This document shows positions 31,809 through 41,967 of a stretch of 64,000 nt of DNA, in pieces. This DNA is from Butyrivibrio proteoclasticus (GTDB taxonomy: Bacteria; Bacillota; Clostridia; Lachnospirales; Lachnospiraceae). Under the pieces are notes generated by a model, which was not told the DNA's origin, did no database searches, and saw only the letters and a program-made list of their open reading frames with translations. How positions within the stretch are numbered: the stretch's first letter is position 1; each line of letters starts with the position of its first letter. Where the stretch lies: the NCBI RefSeq assembly GCF_900115735.1, contig NZ_FOXO01000006.1, positions 1-64,000 on the forward strand. Direction: 5' to 3'. The position numbers and the translations under genes were made by a program.

Positions 31809-33392
31809 ATGTGCGCAATTCTTACATACGCAAGAGAATCGGTAAGCGAAGAATTCTTTGAAGAAATGCTGGAAAAAACAGCATCTCGTGGACCTGACAT
31901 GACAAGGATCAAAAAGGTAAAAGGCGGATGGATGGGCTTTAATCGCCTTTCAATCATGGGCCTTTCAGAGGAAGGTATGCAGCCATTCAATAATGGAAAA
32001 AATACCGTTATCTGTAATGGAGAGCTCTATGGCTTCAAAGATCTGAAAAAGTACCTGACATCTCTTGGCTACAACTTTAAGAGCGAAAGCGATTGCGAGA
32101 TACTGCTTCCTTTATATGAAAAACTTGGAACAAAAATGTTTGGTCTTCTTGATGCCGAATTTGCCTGCGTTATCTACGACGGAGATAAAAAGAAATTTAT
32201 CGCTGCCAGAGATCCAATCGGGATCAGACCGCTTTACTACGGCTATGACAGCGAAGGATACATCATTTTTGCATCAGAACCTAAGAACCTGGTGGGAGTC
32301 ACAGATAAGATAATGCCTTTCCCACCGGGGCATTACTATGAAGACGGACAGTTTGTCTGCTATAGAGATATGACTGTGGTAAAAGAAGTATCTTCAGACA
32401 GTCTCGAAGTCGTAACCGAGAAGATCCACGACAAACTCCTTAATGGAATAAAAAAGCGCCTGGACGCTGATGCTCCTGTGGGATTTCTTTTGTCCGGAGG
32501 TCTTGATTCATCACTTGTATGCGGTGTGGCAGCAAGCCTTTCAGATACGCCACTTGAGACATTTGCAATCGGCATGGACATAGATGCCATTGATCTGAAA
32601 TATGCAAGAGAAGTAGCTGATTACATCCATAGCAATCACCACGAAGTTATCATCACAAAGGAAGATGTCATTAAGGCCATAGAACCTGTTATACATGCTC
32701 TTGGAACCTACGACATCACAACCATAAGAGCTTCGATAGGAATGTATCTTCTGTGCAAGTGGATTCATGAAAACACTGATATCAAGGTGGTCCTTACCGG
32801 TGAGATATCGGATGAGCTCTTTGGCTACAAGTACACAGACTTTGCGCCAAGTGCAGAAGCTTTTCAGGAAGAAGCAGCCAAAAGAATCAGAGAAATACAC
32901 ATGTATGACGTCCTTCGAGCAGACAGATGCATAAGCGTAAATTCACTTGAAGCAAGAGTTCCTTTCGGAGATCTGGATTTTGTGGATTATGTTATGAGCA
33001 TTGACCCTGAAAAGAAATTAAACACCTACGGAATAGGTAAATTTCTTTTGCGAAAGGCCTTTGAAAAGGACGAAGTTATACCACATTCAATCCTTATGAG
33101 AGAAAAAGCGGCTTTCTCAGATGCTGTTGGACATTCCCTTAGGGACGACCTCATGGAATATGCAGATGAGAAGTACACCTACGCGGAGTATGAGAGTCTC
33201 AGGAAAAAATATACTCACGCAAAACCTTTCACGAAGGAGTCACTTCTTTATAGAGAGATATTTGAAAAATACTATCCGGGACAGTCGGATATGGTTATAG
33301 ATTTCTGGATGCCAAATAAGAACTGGGAAGGCTGTAATGTCAACGATCCATCAGCCAGAGTCCTTTCCAATTATGGCGCATCAGGTAAATAA
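31809..33392 (+). CDS. asnB: Glutamine-hydrolysing asparagine synthetase
   Basis: 527 residues. The glutaminase domain begins MCAILTYARE, so Cys2 is the nucleophile after Met removal, followed by SRGPDMTR and NGELYGFKDL. The synthetase domain carries the PP-loop SGGLDSSLVCGVA and the GEISDELFGYKYTD motif. It makes asparagine from aspartate, ATP and glutamine-derived ammonia. CAGGAGG precedes the ATG at good spacing. glnA follows after 21 bp, so the two are coupled. The synthetase part is short compared with AsnB of E. coli (about 554 residues) but complete. Confidence 0.92.
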   Translation: MCAILTYARESVSEEFFEEMLEKTASRGPDMTRIKKVKGGWMGFNRLSIMGLSEEGMQPFNNGKNTVICNGELYGFKDLKKYLTSLGYNFKSESDCEILLPLYEKLGTKMFGLLDAEFACVIYDGDKKKFIAARDPIGIRPLYYGYDSEGYIIFASEPKNLVGVTDKIMPFPPGHYYEDGQFVCYRDMTVVKEVSSDSLEVVTEKIHDKLLNGIKKRLDADAPVGFLLSGGLDSSLVCGVAASLSDTPLETFAIGMDIDAIDLKYAREVADYIHSNHHEVIITKEDVIKAIEPVIHALGTYDITTIRASIGMYLLCKWIHENTDIKVVLTGEISDELFGYKYTDFAPSAEAFQEEAAKRIREIHMYDVLRADRCISVNSLEARVPFGDLDFVDYVMSIDPEKKLNTYGIGKFLLRKAFEKDEVIPHSILMREKAAFSDAVGHSLRDDLMEYADEKYTYAEYESLRKKYTHAKPFTKESLLYREIFEKYYPGQSDMVIDFWMPNKNWEGCNVNDPSARVLSNYGASGK

Positions 33393-33413
33393 ATTTTAAC
33401 GGAGGAGAAAAAG

Positions 33414-35522
33414 ATGATAGAAGCAAGCAAATTAACAGAAGAATTTGGAAGTCTTGTATTTAATGACAAAGTAATGAGAGAACGTCTTCCAAAAGACATT
33501 TATAAGGCAGTTCATAAGACAATTGAAAAAGGAACTCACTTAGAGCTGGAGGTTGCTAACTGCGTAGCGGCAACTATGAAGGAATGGGCTGTTGAGAACG
33601 GAGCAACTCATTTTACACATTGGTTCCAGCCTATGACAGGTCTCACAGCAGAGAAGCATGACAGTTTTATTTCACCTACAGATGACGGAAGAGTCATTAT
33701 GGAGTTTTCGGGAAAAGAGCTTGTAAAGGGCGAACCTGATGCATCAAGCTTCCCATCAGGAGGACTTCGTGCAACATTTGAGGCAAGAGGTTATACAGCA
33801 TGGGATCCATCATCACCTGCATTTATCAAAGACGGATCACTTTACATTCCTACAGCATTCTGCTCCTACGGCGGTGAAGCTCTTGATAAAAAGACACCTC
33901 TTTTAAGATCAATGGAAGCTCTTTCCTATGAGGCTGTAAAACTCCTTCATCTCTTAGGTTATGAGGATGTAAACAGAGTGAATACAACAATCGGTTCAGA
34001 ACAGGAATATTTCCTTATTGATAAAGATTATTACAAAAAGAGAAAAGACCTTCTTTTCACAGGAAGAACTCTTATCGGTGCTCCTGCTACAAAGGGGCAG
34101 GAGATGGAAGATCACTACTTTGGCGTTATCAAGCCAAAAGTATCAGCATACATGCACGACCTTGATGAAGAGCTTTGGAAACTTGGAATCCCTGCAAAGA
34201 CCAAGCACAACGAAGTTGCTCCTTCACAGCATGAGCTCGCACCTGTATTTGAGACAGCAAACATCGCTGTTGATCACAACCAGCTCACAATGGAAGTTAT
34301 GAAAAAAGTTGCTGACAAGCACAATTACGCTTGTCTTTTGCATGAGAAGCCATTTGAAGGAATCAATGGTTCAGGTAAGCACAACAACTGGTCTGTTTGC
34401 ACAGATACAGGAATCAACCTTCTTGATCCGGGCAAAAATCCCGGAGAGAACACTCCTTTCCTTGTATTCCTTATGGCTGTAATTGCAGCTGTTGATGAGT
34501 ATGCACCAATCCTCAGACTTTCTGTTGCATCTGCAGGAAACGATCACAGACTTGGTGGAAATGAGGCACCACCAGCAATCATCTCAATCTTCGTTGGTGA
34601 TGAGCTGGCAGAAGTACTTAAGGCAGTAGAAGAAGGAAGTGCATACCAGAGCGCAGGCAAGGTTCAGATGGCAATGGGGGCAACAGTCCTTCCACACTTT
34701 ACAAAAGATAACACAGACAGAAACAGAACATCACCATTCGCTTTCACAGGAAACAAGTTTGAGTTCCGTATGCCAGGTTCATCAGTTTCTGTAGCAAATG
34801 CCAACATCGTCCTCAACACAGCAGTTGCAGAAGAAGTTGCAAAGCTCTATGAGAAGCTTGCTCCTTTCAAGGGCGAAGAACTTAAAGCAAAGATTGCAGA
34901 AGTTCTTAAAGAGACACTTGCAGCTCACAAGAGAGTTCTTTTCAACGGAAACGGATATACAGATGAATGGGTAGAGGAAGCAGCAAAAAGAGGTCTTCCC
35001 AACCTTAAATCACTTCCTGATGCAATGCCATACTGGATTTCAGATGAGTCAGTTGAGCTTTTCACTAAGCACGGTATCTTCACAAAAGAAGAGATTCATT
35101 CAAGATACGAGATTCTTCTTGAAAATTACTCAAAGTCAGTTCACATCGAGTCTCTCACCATGCAGGAGATGGTAAGAAAAGACCTTACAGAAGGCATCGT
35201 TGCTTACGAGAAAGATCTTGGAAAAGAAGCAATGCAGAAAAAGAGCCTTCTTGGAGAAAACGCAGCATTACTTGAAATATCACTTCTTAAGAAACTTGAT
35301 GATGCAAGCTTTGAAATGAGCAAGGCACTTGAGAAACTGGCAGAAGACACAACAATTGCTGAGGAAAAGACTGATGCACTTGAAACAGCGGCATATTATC
35401 AGAGTATAGTTCTTGCGGATATGAATGAACTAAGAAAATATGCAGATCAGGCCGAAGCCCTTATCCCTGACAAATATCTTAGTTACCCAACATACGGACA
35501 GATGCTGTTCTCTCTTAGGTAA
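33414..35522 (+). CDS. glnA: Glutamine synthetase type III
   Basis: 702 residues, the length of type III enzymes (types I and II are 350-470). Recognisable segments are MEFSGKELVKGEPDASSFPS, TAFCSYGGEALDKKTPLLRS, GSEQEYFLID, AKTKHNEVAPSQHELAPVFE and HEKPFEGINGSGKHNNWSVC. It condenses ammonium with glutamate using ATP. Ribosome site GGAGGAG precedes the ATG. It lies in the amt-asnB-glnA-gltB-gltD cluster; the gap to gltB (254 bp) holds a structured leader. Confidence 0.95.
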   Translation: MIEASKLTEEFGSLVFNDKVMRERLPKDIYKAVHKTIEKGTHLELEVANCVAATMKEWAVENGATHFTHWFQPMTGLTAEKHDSFISPTDDGRVIMEFSGKELVKGEPDASSFPSGGLRATFEARGYTAWDPSSPAFIKDGSLYIPTAFCSYGGEALDKKTPLLRSMEALSYEAVKLLHLLGYEDVNRVNTTIGSEQEYFLIDKDYYKKRKDLLFTGRTLIGAPATKGQEMEDHYFGVIKPKVSAYMHDLDEELWKLGIPAKTKHNEVAPSQHELAPVFETANIAVDHNQLTMEVMKKVADKHNYACLLHEKPFEGINGSGKHNNWSVCTDTGINLLDPGKNPGENTPFLVFLMAVIAAVDEYAPILRLSVASAGNDHRLGGNEAPPAIISIFVGDELAEVLKAVEEGSAYQSAGKVQMAMGATVLPHFTKDNTDRNRTSPFAFTGNKFEFRMPGSSVSVANANIVLNTAVAEEVAKLYEKLAPFKGEELKAKIAEVLKETLAAHKRVLFNGNGYTDEWVEEAAKRGLPNLKSLPDAMPYWISDESVELFTKHGIFTKEEIHSRYEILLENYSKSVHIESLTMQEMVRKDLTEGIVAYEKDLGKEAMQKKSLLGENAALLEISLLKKLDDASFEMSKALEKLAEDTTIAEEKTDALETAAYYQSIVLADMNELRKYADQAEALIPDKYLSYPTYGQMLFSLR

Positions 35523-35608
35523 GTATGGCCAAGATGATAACTTATCCACAGAATAGTACCTGACAAAATAAGATATATTATCATTTGTTTTTCGCTGTAC
35601 AAAGACAG

Positions 35609-35744
35609 GCATTTTAATATTGCGCAAGCAATTTCAGGGTCTTTAAAAACGTCAGTACTTATTCCCAGTATTATCGGGCATTAGTACTGCTACGTTTTTG
35701 ACGAAGCGGGAGCGTCCCTGAAATGATTGTGTAATTTAAAATGC
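35609..35744 (+). ncRNA. Structured gltB leader, three-way-junction RNA candidate
   Basis: The arms 35609-35639 and 35716-35744 pair almost fully over about 28 bp (GCATTTTAA / TTAAAATGC outermost, ATTTCAGGG / CCCTGAAAT innermost, with G-U pairs between). Two hairpins sit inside: AAAAACG...CAGTACT / AGTACTG...CGTTTTT (35645-35699) and GACG / CGTC (35700-35716). Together they form a three-way junction 32 nt before the gltB start. This could be a regulatory leader or a miniature inverted-repeat element. No known riboswitch class was recognised. Confidence 0.6.
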
Positions 35745-35776
35745 CGTCATTATATCAAAAAAGGAAGGAAGCCCAC

Positions 35777-38700
35777 ATGGAACCATGGATGAATGAAAGA
35801 GACGCCTGTGGTATAGGCGCCGTAATAAATATAGATGGAAAACCGGATAATAAAGTTTTGGACGATGCCCTTTCTATCGTCGAAAAACTTGAGCACAGAG
35901 CGGGAAAAGACGCCACAGGTAAAGTAGGCGATGGCGTTGGAATACTTCTTCAGATTTCTCACAAGTTCTTTTCAAAAGAAGCAAAAGAGCATGGAATAAC
36001 ACTTAAAAATGCCGGAGACTATGGAGTTGGAATGTTCTTTCTTCCACAGGATTCAATGAAGCGCATGTTTGCAAAGCGCATGCTTGAAGTTATTGCACAG
36101 AAGGAAAATCTTAAGGTCATAGGATGGAGAGAAGTACCTGTCCACCCTGAAATCCTGGGAGAAGTTGCCAAAAACTGCATGCCACATATTGAGCAGTGTT
36201 TCATAGAAAGACCATCAGATGTTGAAGCGGGGATTCCCTTTGACAGAAGGCTCTATTGCCTTAGAAGAGAGTATGAAAAATCTTCTGAGGACACCTATAT
36301 TTGTTCTTTTTCATCCAGAACCATTGTGTATAAAGGAATGTTTTTGGTAGGGCAGTTGCGCAATTTCTACGAAGACCTTTTATCACCTGAATACGTTACA
36401 GCAATTGCCATGGTTCACAGCCGCTTCTCGACCAATACAACTCCTTCCTGGCAGAGAGCCCATCCATACAGGATGATCGCCCATAATGGTGAGATCAATA
36501 CTATCAGAGGTAACAGCGACAGAATGCTTGCCCGTGAGGAGACCATGTCATCTGACGTATTCGGCGAAGAACTTGGTAAAGTATACCCTGTTATAGCTTC
36601 TTCAGGGTCAGATTCTGCCATGCTCGATAACACGCTTGAATTTTTGTACATGAATGGGATGGACCTTCCCCTTGCGATGATGCTCACAATCCCTGAACCC
36701 TGGAAGCACAACGACTTCATGGCTCAGGACAGAAAAGATTTTTATCATTATTACGCAACTATGATGGAACCATGGGATGGCCCTGCAGCAGTTCTTTTCA
36801 CCGATGGGGAGATGTTTGGTGCAACCCTCGACAGAAATGGACTGCGTCCATCCAGATACTATGTGACAAATGACAATAGGCTTATCCTCTCATCAGAAGT
36901 GGGAGTGCTCGACATCCCTGAAGAGAGCATTGTGAAAAAATCACGCCTGTCCCCCGGGCATATGCTTCTCGTTGATACCAGGGCCGGGCGCATCATCTCA
37001 GATGAAGAGTGTAAAGATAAATACTCAAAGGCAAAACCTTACGGTGAGTGGCTTGACCGCCACCTGCTTCATCTGGGTAAACTATCGATTCCCAACAGAA
37101 AGATCCCGACCCACTCCCAGGTGATGAGAGATAAGCTGTACAAGGTCTTTGGCTATTCCTATGAAGATGTAAAAAATCAGATCATGCCGATGGCCATGAA
37201 TGGCATAGAGCCAACGGTTTCAATGGGAACAGATATCCCTCTCGCTATGCTTTCCCAGCACCACCAACCGCTTTTTTGCTATTTTAAGCAGCTCTTTGCC
37301 CAGGTAACCAATCCGCCTATCGACTCACTTAGGGAGAAGGTGGTCACAGATACTACTGTGTATATAGGTTCTGACGGAAATCTGTTAAAAGAAAAAAGTG
37401 ATAACTGCAGAGTCCTTGAAGTCAATAATCCGATCCTGACAGGTGTTGACCTGATGAAGATCGAGGCCCTTGACCAGCCAGGATTTAAGGTAAAAAAGAT
37501 ATCTCTTTTGTACTATAAGAACACACCAATGGAAAGAGCTCTTGAGCAGCTTGATGTATCAGTGGACAGAGCAGTGGCAGATGGCGTTAACATCATCATT
37601 CTCTCAGACAGAGGCGTTGATGAAAACCATATGCCAATTCCATCACTTCTTGCTGTTTCATCAGTGGAGCAGCACCTTGTAAGGACCAAGCAGCGCACAG
37701 CGGTTTCTCTTATACTTGAGAGCGGTGAGCCGAGGGACGTTCATCAGATAGCAACTCTTCTCGGTTTTGGAGCAAGAGCCATTCACCCCTATCTTGCGCA
37801 GGAATGCATTGCGGAGCTTATCGACATAGGAATACTTGATAAAGATTACCACACTGCTATTGCAGATTATAATAAAGCCCTCCTTGGCGGCGTTGTGAAG
37901 ATCGCTGCAAAGATGGGAATCTCAACACTCCAGTCATATCAGTCTGCAAGAATATTTGAGGCAATAGGACTGTCAAAAGAGTTTGTTGATAAGTATTTTA
38001 CCGGAACAACGAGCCGTGTTGGCGGTATTGGAATCGCAGAAATTGGCGAGGACGTAGAATCAAGGCACAATAAAGCCTTCGATCCGCTGGGACTTCCAAG
38101 CGATACGACACTTGATTCTATAGGCTTCCACTCCCTTAGAAGCGGTGAAGACAAAGAAGACCACATGTATAGCCCAAAGACCATCGTAACACTCCAGAGG
38201 GCAGTAAGAGAGGGAGATTACGAGCGCTTTAAGGAATACACTCAGATGGTCGACGACGAGGACAGACCTCATACTTTAAGGGCTCTTCTTTCATTTGTTC
38301 CGGCAAAAGAGCCTGTGCCACTTGATGAAGTTGAGAGCGAAGAGCAGATAGTAAAAAGATTCCAGACAGGAGCTATGTCCTACGGCTCACTTTCAAAGGA
38401 AGCTCATGAGACTCTTGCTACAGCTATGAATCGACTTGGCGGTAAATCAAACACCGGTGAAGGCGGCGAAGATGTGGAGCGCTTTGGCACTGAGCGCAAC
38501 AGCGCTGTTAAGCAGGTGGCTTCCGGAAGATTTGGCGTTACCAGCCAGTATCTTTTAAGTGCAAAAGAGATCCAGATAAAAATGGCCCAGGGCGCAAAGC
38601 CTGGAGAAGGCGGACATCTTCCAGGTAAGAAAGTGTACCCGTGGGTTGCAAGTACCAGATTTTCAACGCCGGGAGTGGCGCTTATTTCCCCTCCACCTCA

Positions 38701-40306
38701 CCATGACATTTACTCAATTGAGGATCTGGCCCAGCTCATTTATGACCTTAAAAACGCCAATGACAACGCAAGAATTTCTGTAAAACTTGTATCCGAAGCA
38801 GGTGTTGGAACTATAGCTTCCGGCGTTGCCAAAGCAGGAGCACAGGTAATCCTGGTATCAGGCTATGACGGCGGAACAGGCGCAGCTCCTTCATCTTCTG
38901 TTCACCACGCAGGACTTCCGTGGGAGCTTGGAGTAAGCGAAGCACATCAGTCTCTTTTGGCCAATGGTTTAAGAAGCAGAGTTGTGCTTGAAACCGACGG
39001 AAAGCTTATGACAGGAAGAGATGTTGCAATCGCAGCACTTCTTGGTGCAGAGGAATTTGGTTTTGCCACAGCGCCACTTGTATGCATGGGCTGCATGATG
39101 ATGAGAGTCTGCTCAAAAGACACATGTCCTGTGGGAATTGCTACCCAGAACGAAGAACTCAGAAAAAGATTTAAGGGAAAACCTGAACATGTCATGAACT
39201 TTATGCTCTTTGTTGCAAGACAGCTCCGTGAAATCATGAGCGTCCTTGGCTTTAGAACTATAGAAGAGATGGTAGGACGTACAGATTGCCTCAAGGTTAG
39301 AAGCTACGATGGCAAAGACCCTGATATCAAGAAGAGAAAAGAGGCAGCAGACCTTAGCAGGATTCTTGACAAGGCATTTACGGAGCGAAAAGACAATCAT
39401 TTTGATCCAAAGGATGTCTATAACTTTGAACTTGAGAAAACTTTGGATTCAAGAGTCCTTATTCCTGAGTATGAGAAGAACAAGAAGAACCTTGAAAAGT
39501 CAAAGGCTTCATCACAGATAAAAATGAAAGTTGAAGTATCAAGTACAGACAGAAGCTTTGGAACACTTCTTGGCAGCAGGGTTACAAGAGACTTTGGCAA
39601 TACCTTAAGTGATGATGCGGTTTATGTTGAAGCTTTTGGTGGTGGCGGACAGTCTTTTGGCGCATTTATTCCAAAGGGCGTGACCTTAAAACTCTACGGT
39701 GATGCCAATGACGGATTTGGTAAAGGCCTCTCTGGAGGAAAAGTCATCGTAAGACCTTCCGAGAGAGCAACCTATAAAGCTCATGATAATATCATCGTCG
39801 GAAACGTAGCTCTTTATGGAGCAACAGCAGGAAAGGCATATGTATGCGGTGTTGCAGGCGAGAGATTCTGCGTAAGGAACTCCGGTGCAGTAGCTGTAGC
39901 AGAGGGCTGCGGCGATCACGGACTTGAATATATGACAGGTGGCCGGGCAGTGATCCTTGGAATGACAGGTAAGAACTTTGCCGCAGGAATGAGCGGCGGA
40001 ATAGCTTACGTACTGGACAAAGAACACACATTATATCTTCGCATGAACAAGGATATGGCCTCTCTTTATGAACTAACCGAGAAGTATGACATCGCAGAGC
40101 TTAAGAGTATTCTTGAGGATTACGAAAAAGAAACAAACTCTGAGTTTGCAAAAGAAATACTAGATAACTTTGAAGCATATATTCCTGATTTCAAAAAGAT
40201 AGTTCCAAACGACTACCAAAAGATGATAACAGCAATCGGTAGATTTGAGGAACAGGGAATAGACCATGAACATGCTGTTCTTGAGGCATTTAAGGAACTT
40301 GCGTGA
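35777..40306 (+). CDS. gltB: Glutamate synthase (GOGAT) large subunit
   Basis: 1509 residues. The class II glutaminase domain starts at Cys11 after a short propeptide (MEPWMNERDACGIGAV), so removal of ten residues exposes the catalytic Cys. The central and FMN-binding synthase domains follow (FQTGAMSYGSLSKEAHETLA, NTGEGGEDVERFG, PHHDIYSIEDLAQLIYDLKN, SGYDGGTGAAP) with the 3Fe-4S cysteines in CMGCMMMRVCSKDTCPVGIA. The C-terminal GXGXG beta-helix domain starts near TDRSFGTLLGSRVTR. It moves glutamine amide nitrogen onto 2-oxoglutarate. The start at 35777 has AAGGAAGGAA upstream; a frame from 35741 begins inside the leader stem and is rejected. Confidence 0.95.
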   Translation: MEPWMNERDACGIGAVINIDGKPDNKVLDDALSIVEKLEHRAGKDATGKVGDGVGILLQISHKFFSKEAKEHGITLKNAGDYGVGMFFLPQDSMKRMFAKRMLEVIAQKENLKVIGWREVPVHPEILGEVAKNCMPHIEQCFIERPSDVEAGIPFDRRLYCLRREYEKSSEDTYICSFSSRTIVYKGMFLVGQLRNFYEDLLSPEYVTAIAMVHSRFSTNTTPSWQRAHPYRMIAHNGEINTIRGNSDRMLAREETMSSDVFGEELGKVYPVIASSGSDSAMLDNTLEFLYMNGMDLPLAMMLTIPEPWKHNDFMAQDRKDFYHYYATMMEPWDGPAAVLFTDGEMFGATLDRNGLRPSRYYVTNDNRLILSSEVGVLDIPEESIVKKSRLSPGHMLLVDTRAGRIISDEECKDKYSKAKPYGEWLDRHLLHLGKLSIPNRKIPTHSQVMRDKLYKVFGYSYEDVKNQIMPMAMNGIEPTVSMGTDIPLAMLSQHHQPLFCYFKQLFAQVTNPPIDSLREKVVTDTTVYIGSDGNLLKEKSDNCRVLEVNNPILTGVDLMKIEALDQPGFKVKKISLLYYKNTPMERALEQLDVSVDRAVADGVNIIILSDRGVDENHMPIPSLLAVSSVEQHLVRTKQRTAVSLILESGEPRDVHQIATLLGFGARAIHPYLAQECIAELIDIGILDKDYHTAIADYNKALLGGVVKIAAKMGISTLQSYQSARIFEAIGLSKEFVDKYFTGTTSRVGGIGIAEIGEDVESRHNKAFDPLGLPSDTTLDSIGFHSLRSGEDKEDHMYSPKTIVTLQRAVREGDYERFKEYTQMVDDEDRPHTLRALLSFVPAKEPVPLDEVESEEQIVKRFQTGAMSYGSLSKEAHETLATAMNRLGGKSNTGEGGEDVERFGTERNSAVKQVASGRFGVTSQYLLSAKEIQIKMAQGAKPGEGGHLPGKKVYPWVASTRFSTPGVALISPPPHHDIYSIEDLAQLIYDLKNANDNARISVKLVSEAGVGTIASGVAKAGAQVILVSGYDGGTGAAPSSSVHHAGLPWELGVSEAHQSLLANGLRSRVVLETDGKLMTGRDVAIAALLGAEEFGFATAPLVCMGCMMMRVCSKDTCPVGIATQNEELRKRFKGKPEHVMNFMLFVARQLREIMSVLGFRTIEEMVGRTDCLKVRSYDGKDPDIKKRKEAADLSRILDKAFTERKDNHFDPKDVYNFELEKTLDSRVLIPEYEKNKKNLEKSKASSQIKMKVEVSSTDRSFGTLLGSRVTRDFGNTLSDDAVYVEAFGGGGQSFGAFIPKGVTLKLYGDANDGFGKGLSGGKVIVRPSERATYKAHDNIIVGNVALYGATAGKAYVCGVAGERFCVRNSGAVAVAEGCGDHGLEYMTGGRAVILGMTGKNFAAGMSGGIAYVLDKEHTLYLRMNKDMASLYELTEKYDIAELKSILEDYEKETNSEFAKEILDNFEAYIPDFKKIVPNDYQKMITAIGRFEEQGIDHEHAVLEAFKELA

Positions 40307-40368
40307 CTAAGGAATAGTTTTAACAGGAGCGCAGACAAAATATTGCTTTCAGAGGTGAATATAGGAAT

Positions 40369-41904
40369 ATGGGAAAAGATACAGGATTTCTTGAATATAA
40401 AAGAACTAATAATGGTGATGTGCCACCGGAAAAAAGAATAAAGAATTTTGAGGAGTTTCATACTCCTCTTGATACACAGTCAAGAAGGGAGCAGGCTGCC
40501 AGATGTATGAATTGCGGAGTGCCTTTCTGTCAGTCAGCAATGAACCTTGGGGGAATGGTAACAGGGTGTCCCCTTCATAACCTGATTCCTGAATGGAATG
40601 ATGAAATATATAAGGGACATGAAAAACACGCATTTGACAGGCTTTATAAGACAAGCAATTTTCCGGAATTTACAGGACGCGTTTGCCCGGCTCTTTGTGA
40701 AAAAGCCTGCATGTGCGGACAAAACGGTGATTCGGTTACAGTTCATGATAACGAGCTATACCTTATTGAAACAGCTTATTCAAAAGGGTATATAAAACCG
40801 GTTGTTCCTGCAATCAGAAGCGGTAAAAGGGTGGCAGTTGTAGGAGCCGGACCGTCAGGCCTTGCAGTAGCAGATGAGCTTAATCACAGAGGGCATGTGG
40901 TAGAAGTATTTGAGAGAGAAGATGAAGTGGGAGGTCTTCTCATGTACGGAATACCTAATATGAAGCTGGATAAAAGCGTAATAAAGCGCAGAAGAAAGCT
41001 TATGGAAGAGGAAGGCGTAATTTTCCACACAGGGGTAAATATCGGGGGTAGCGCTGTGGATAATTCGACTAAAACAGGTAAAAATGTGGATAATGAATTA
41101 TTATCAAAAGATATTTTGGATAACTTTGATGCGGTTGTAATGTGCTGTGGTGCAAAAAAGCCAAGACCGCTTGCTGTTGCTGACCCCGACAGTATAAAGG
41201 GCGTATATTTTGCAGTGGATTTTTTGACAAGGACAACAAAAGCTCTTTTGAAGAGTGAAGACAGAACTGTAGAATCTCTCACAAAGCAAGGCGGTTATAT
41301 TGATGCTCACGGAAAGAATGTAGTCATAGTCGGTGGAGGTGACACTGGCAATGATTGCATAGGAACAGTTGTCAGAATGGGAGCAAAATCCGTAACAGCA
41401 CTGGAAATGATGCCCAAGCCTCCGGTTGAAAGGGCAGCAAATAATCCATGGCCTGAGTGGCCCAAAATCCTTAAAACAGACTATGGACATGAAGAAGCAG
41501 TCTATGTATATGGCAGTGATCCAAGAGTTTTTGAAACTACTGTAAAGAATGTAGTTACCGATAAAAAAGGTAATATCAAGCAGCTTGAAACTGTAAAAGT
41601 TTCTTTCAAAGACGGAAAACTAACAGACGTCCCCGGTTCAGAGAAAACACTAAAGTGCGATATCTTACTTATAGCGGCAGGTTTTATCGGCTGTGAAGAC
41701 TATTCAGCAGATGTCTTCTCCCTAAAGAGAAGTCCCCGTGGCACCATAGTAACTGAACAAGACAGTTACCACATCCCAAACACCAAAATCTTTTCGGCAG
41801 GAGATATGCACCGCGGCCAATCCCTTGTAGTATGGGCAATTGCCGAAGGCAGAGCCTGTGCAAAAGAAGTAGATGGGTACCTCATGGGATATACAAATCT
41901 ATAA
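40369..41904 (+). CDS. gltD: Glutamate synthase small subunit (NADPH-type)
   Basis: 511 residues. Two 4Fe-4S cysteine sets lie at residues 46, 49, 54 and 67 and at 106, 110, 114 and 116 (CMNCGVPFCQ, GRVCPALCEKACMCGQ). FAD and NAD(P) dinucleotide folds follow (VAVVGAGPSGLAVADEL, VVIVGGGDTGNDC), then the C-terminal FAD motif FSAGDMHRGQSLVVWAIAEG. It passes electrons from NAD(P)H to GltB. The gap after gltB is 62 bp with AGAGGTGA upstream of the ATG. It ends the nitrogen cluster before a bidirectional hairpin. Confidence 0.95.
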   Translation: MGKDTGFLEYKRTNNGDVPPEKRIKNFEEFHTPLDTQSRREQAARCMNCGVPFCQSAMNLGGMVTGCPLHNLIPEWNDEIYKGHEKHAFDRLYKTSNFPEFTGRVCPALCEKACMCGQNGDSVTVHDNELYLIETAYSKGYIKPVVPAIRSGKRVAVVGAGPSGLAVADELNHRGHVVEVFEREDEVGGLLMYGIPNMKLDKSVIKRRRKLMEEEGVIFHTGVNIGGSAVDNSTKTGKNVDNELLSKDILDNFDAVVMCCGAKKPRPLAVADPDSIKGVYFAVDFLTRTTKALLKSEDRTVESLTKQGGYIDAHGKNVVIVGGGDTGNDCIGTVVRMGAKSVTALEMMPKPPVERAANNPWPEWPKILKTDYGHEEAVYVYGSDPRVFETTVKNVVTDKKGNIKQLETVKVSFKDGKLTDVPGSEKTLKCDILLIAAGFIGCEDYSADVFSLKRSPRGTIVTEQDSYHIPNTKIFSAGDMHRGQSLVVWAIAEGRACAKEVDGYLMGYTNL

Positions 41905-41920
41905 AAGTCTTATAATAAGT

Positions 41921-41955
41921 ATCCCCCAGGCAGAATTTGTTTTCAGCCCGGGGGA
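41921..41955. terminator. Hairpin between convergent gltD and mgtE
   Basis: ATCCCCC-A-GGC / GCC-C-GGGGGAT around a 13-nt loop, between two converging genes. Flanking T-runs are weak, but it probably ends transcription from both sides. Confidence 0.65.
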
Positions 41956-41967
41956 TTATTATGTCTT

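Noticed and set aside
35542-35550. Perfect DnaA box TTATCCACA suggesting an origin
   Set aside because: It is a single box with no cluster, no AT-rich unwinding region and no dnaA/dnaN nearby.
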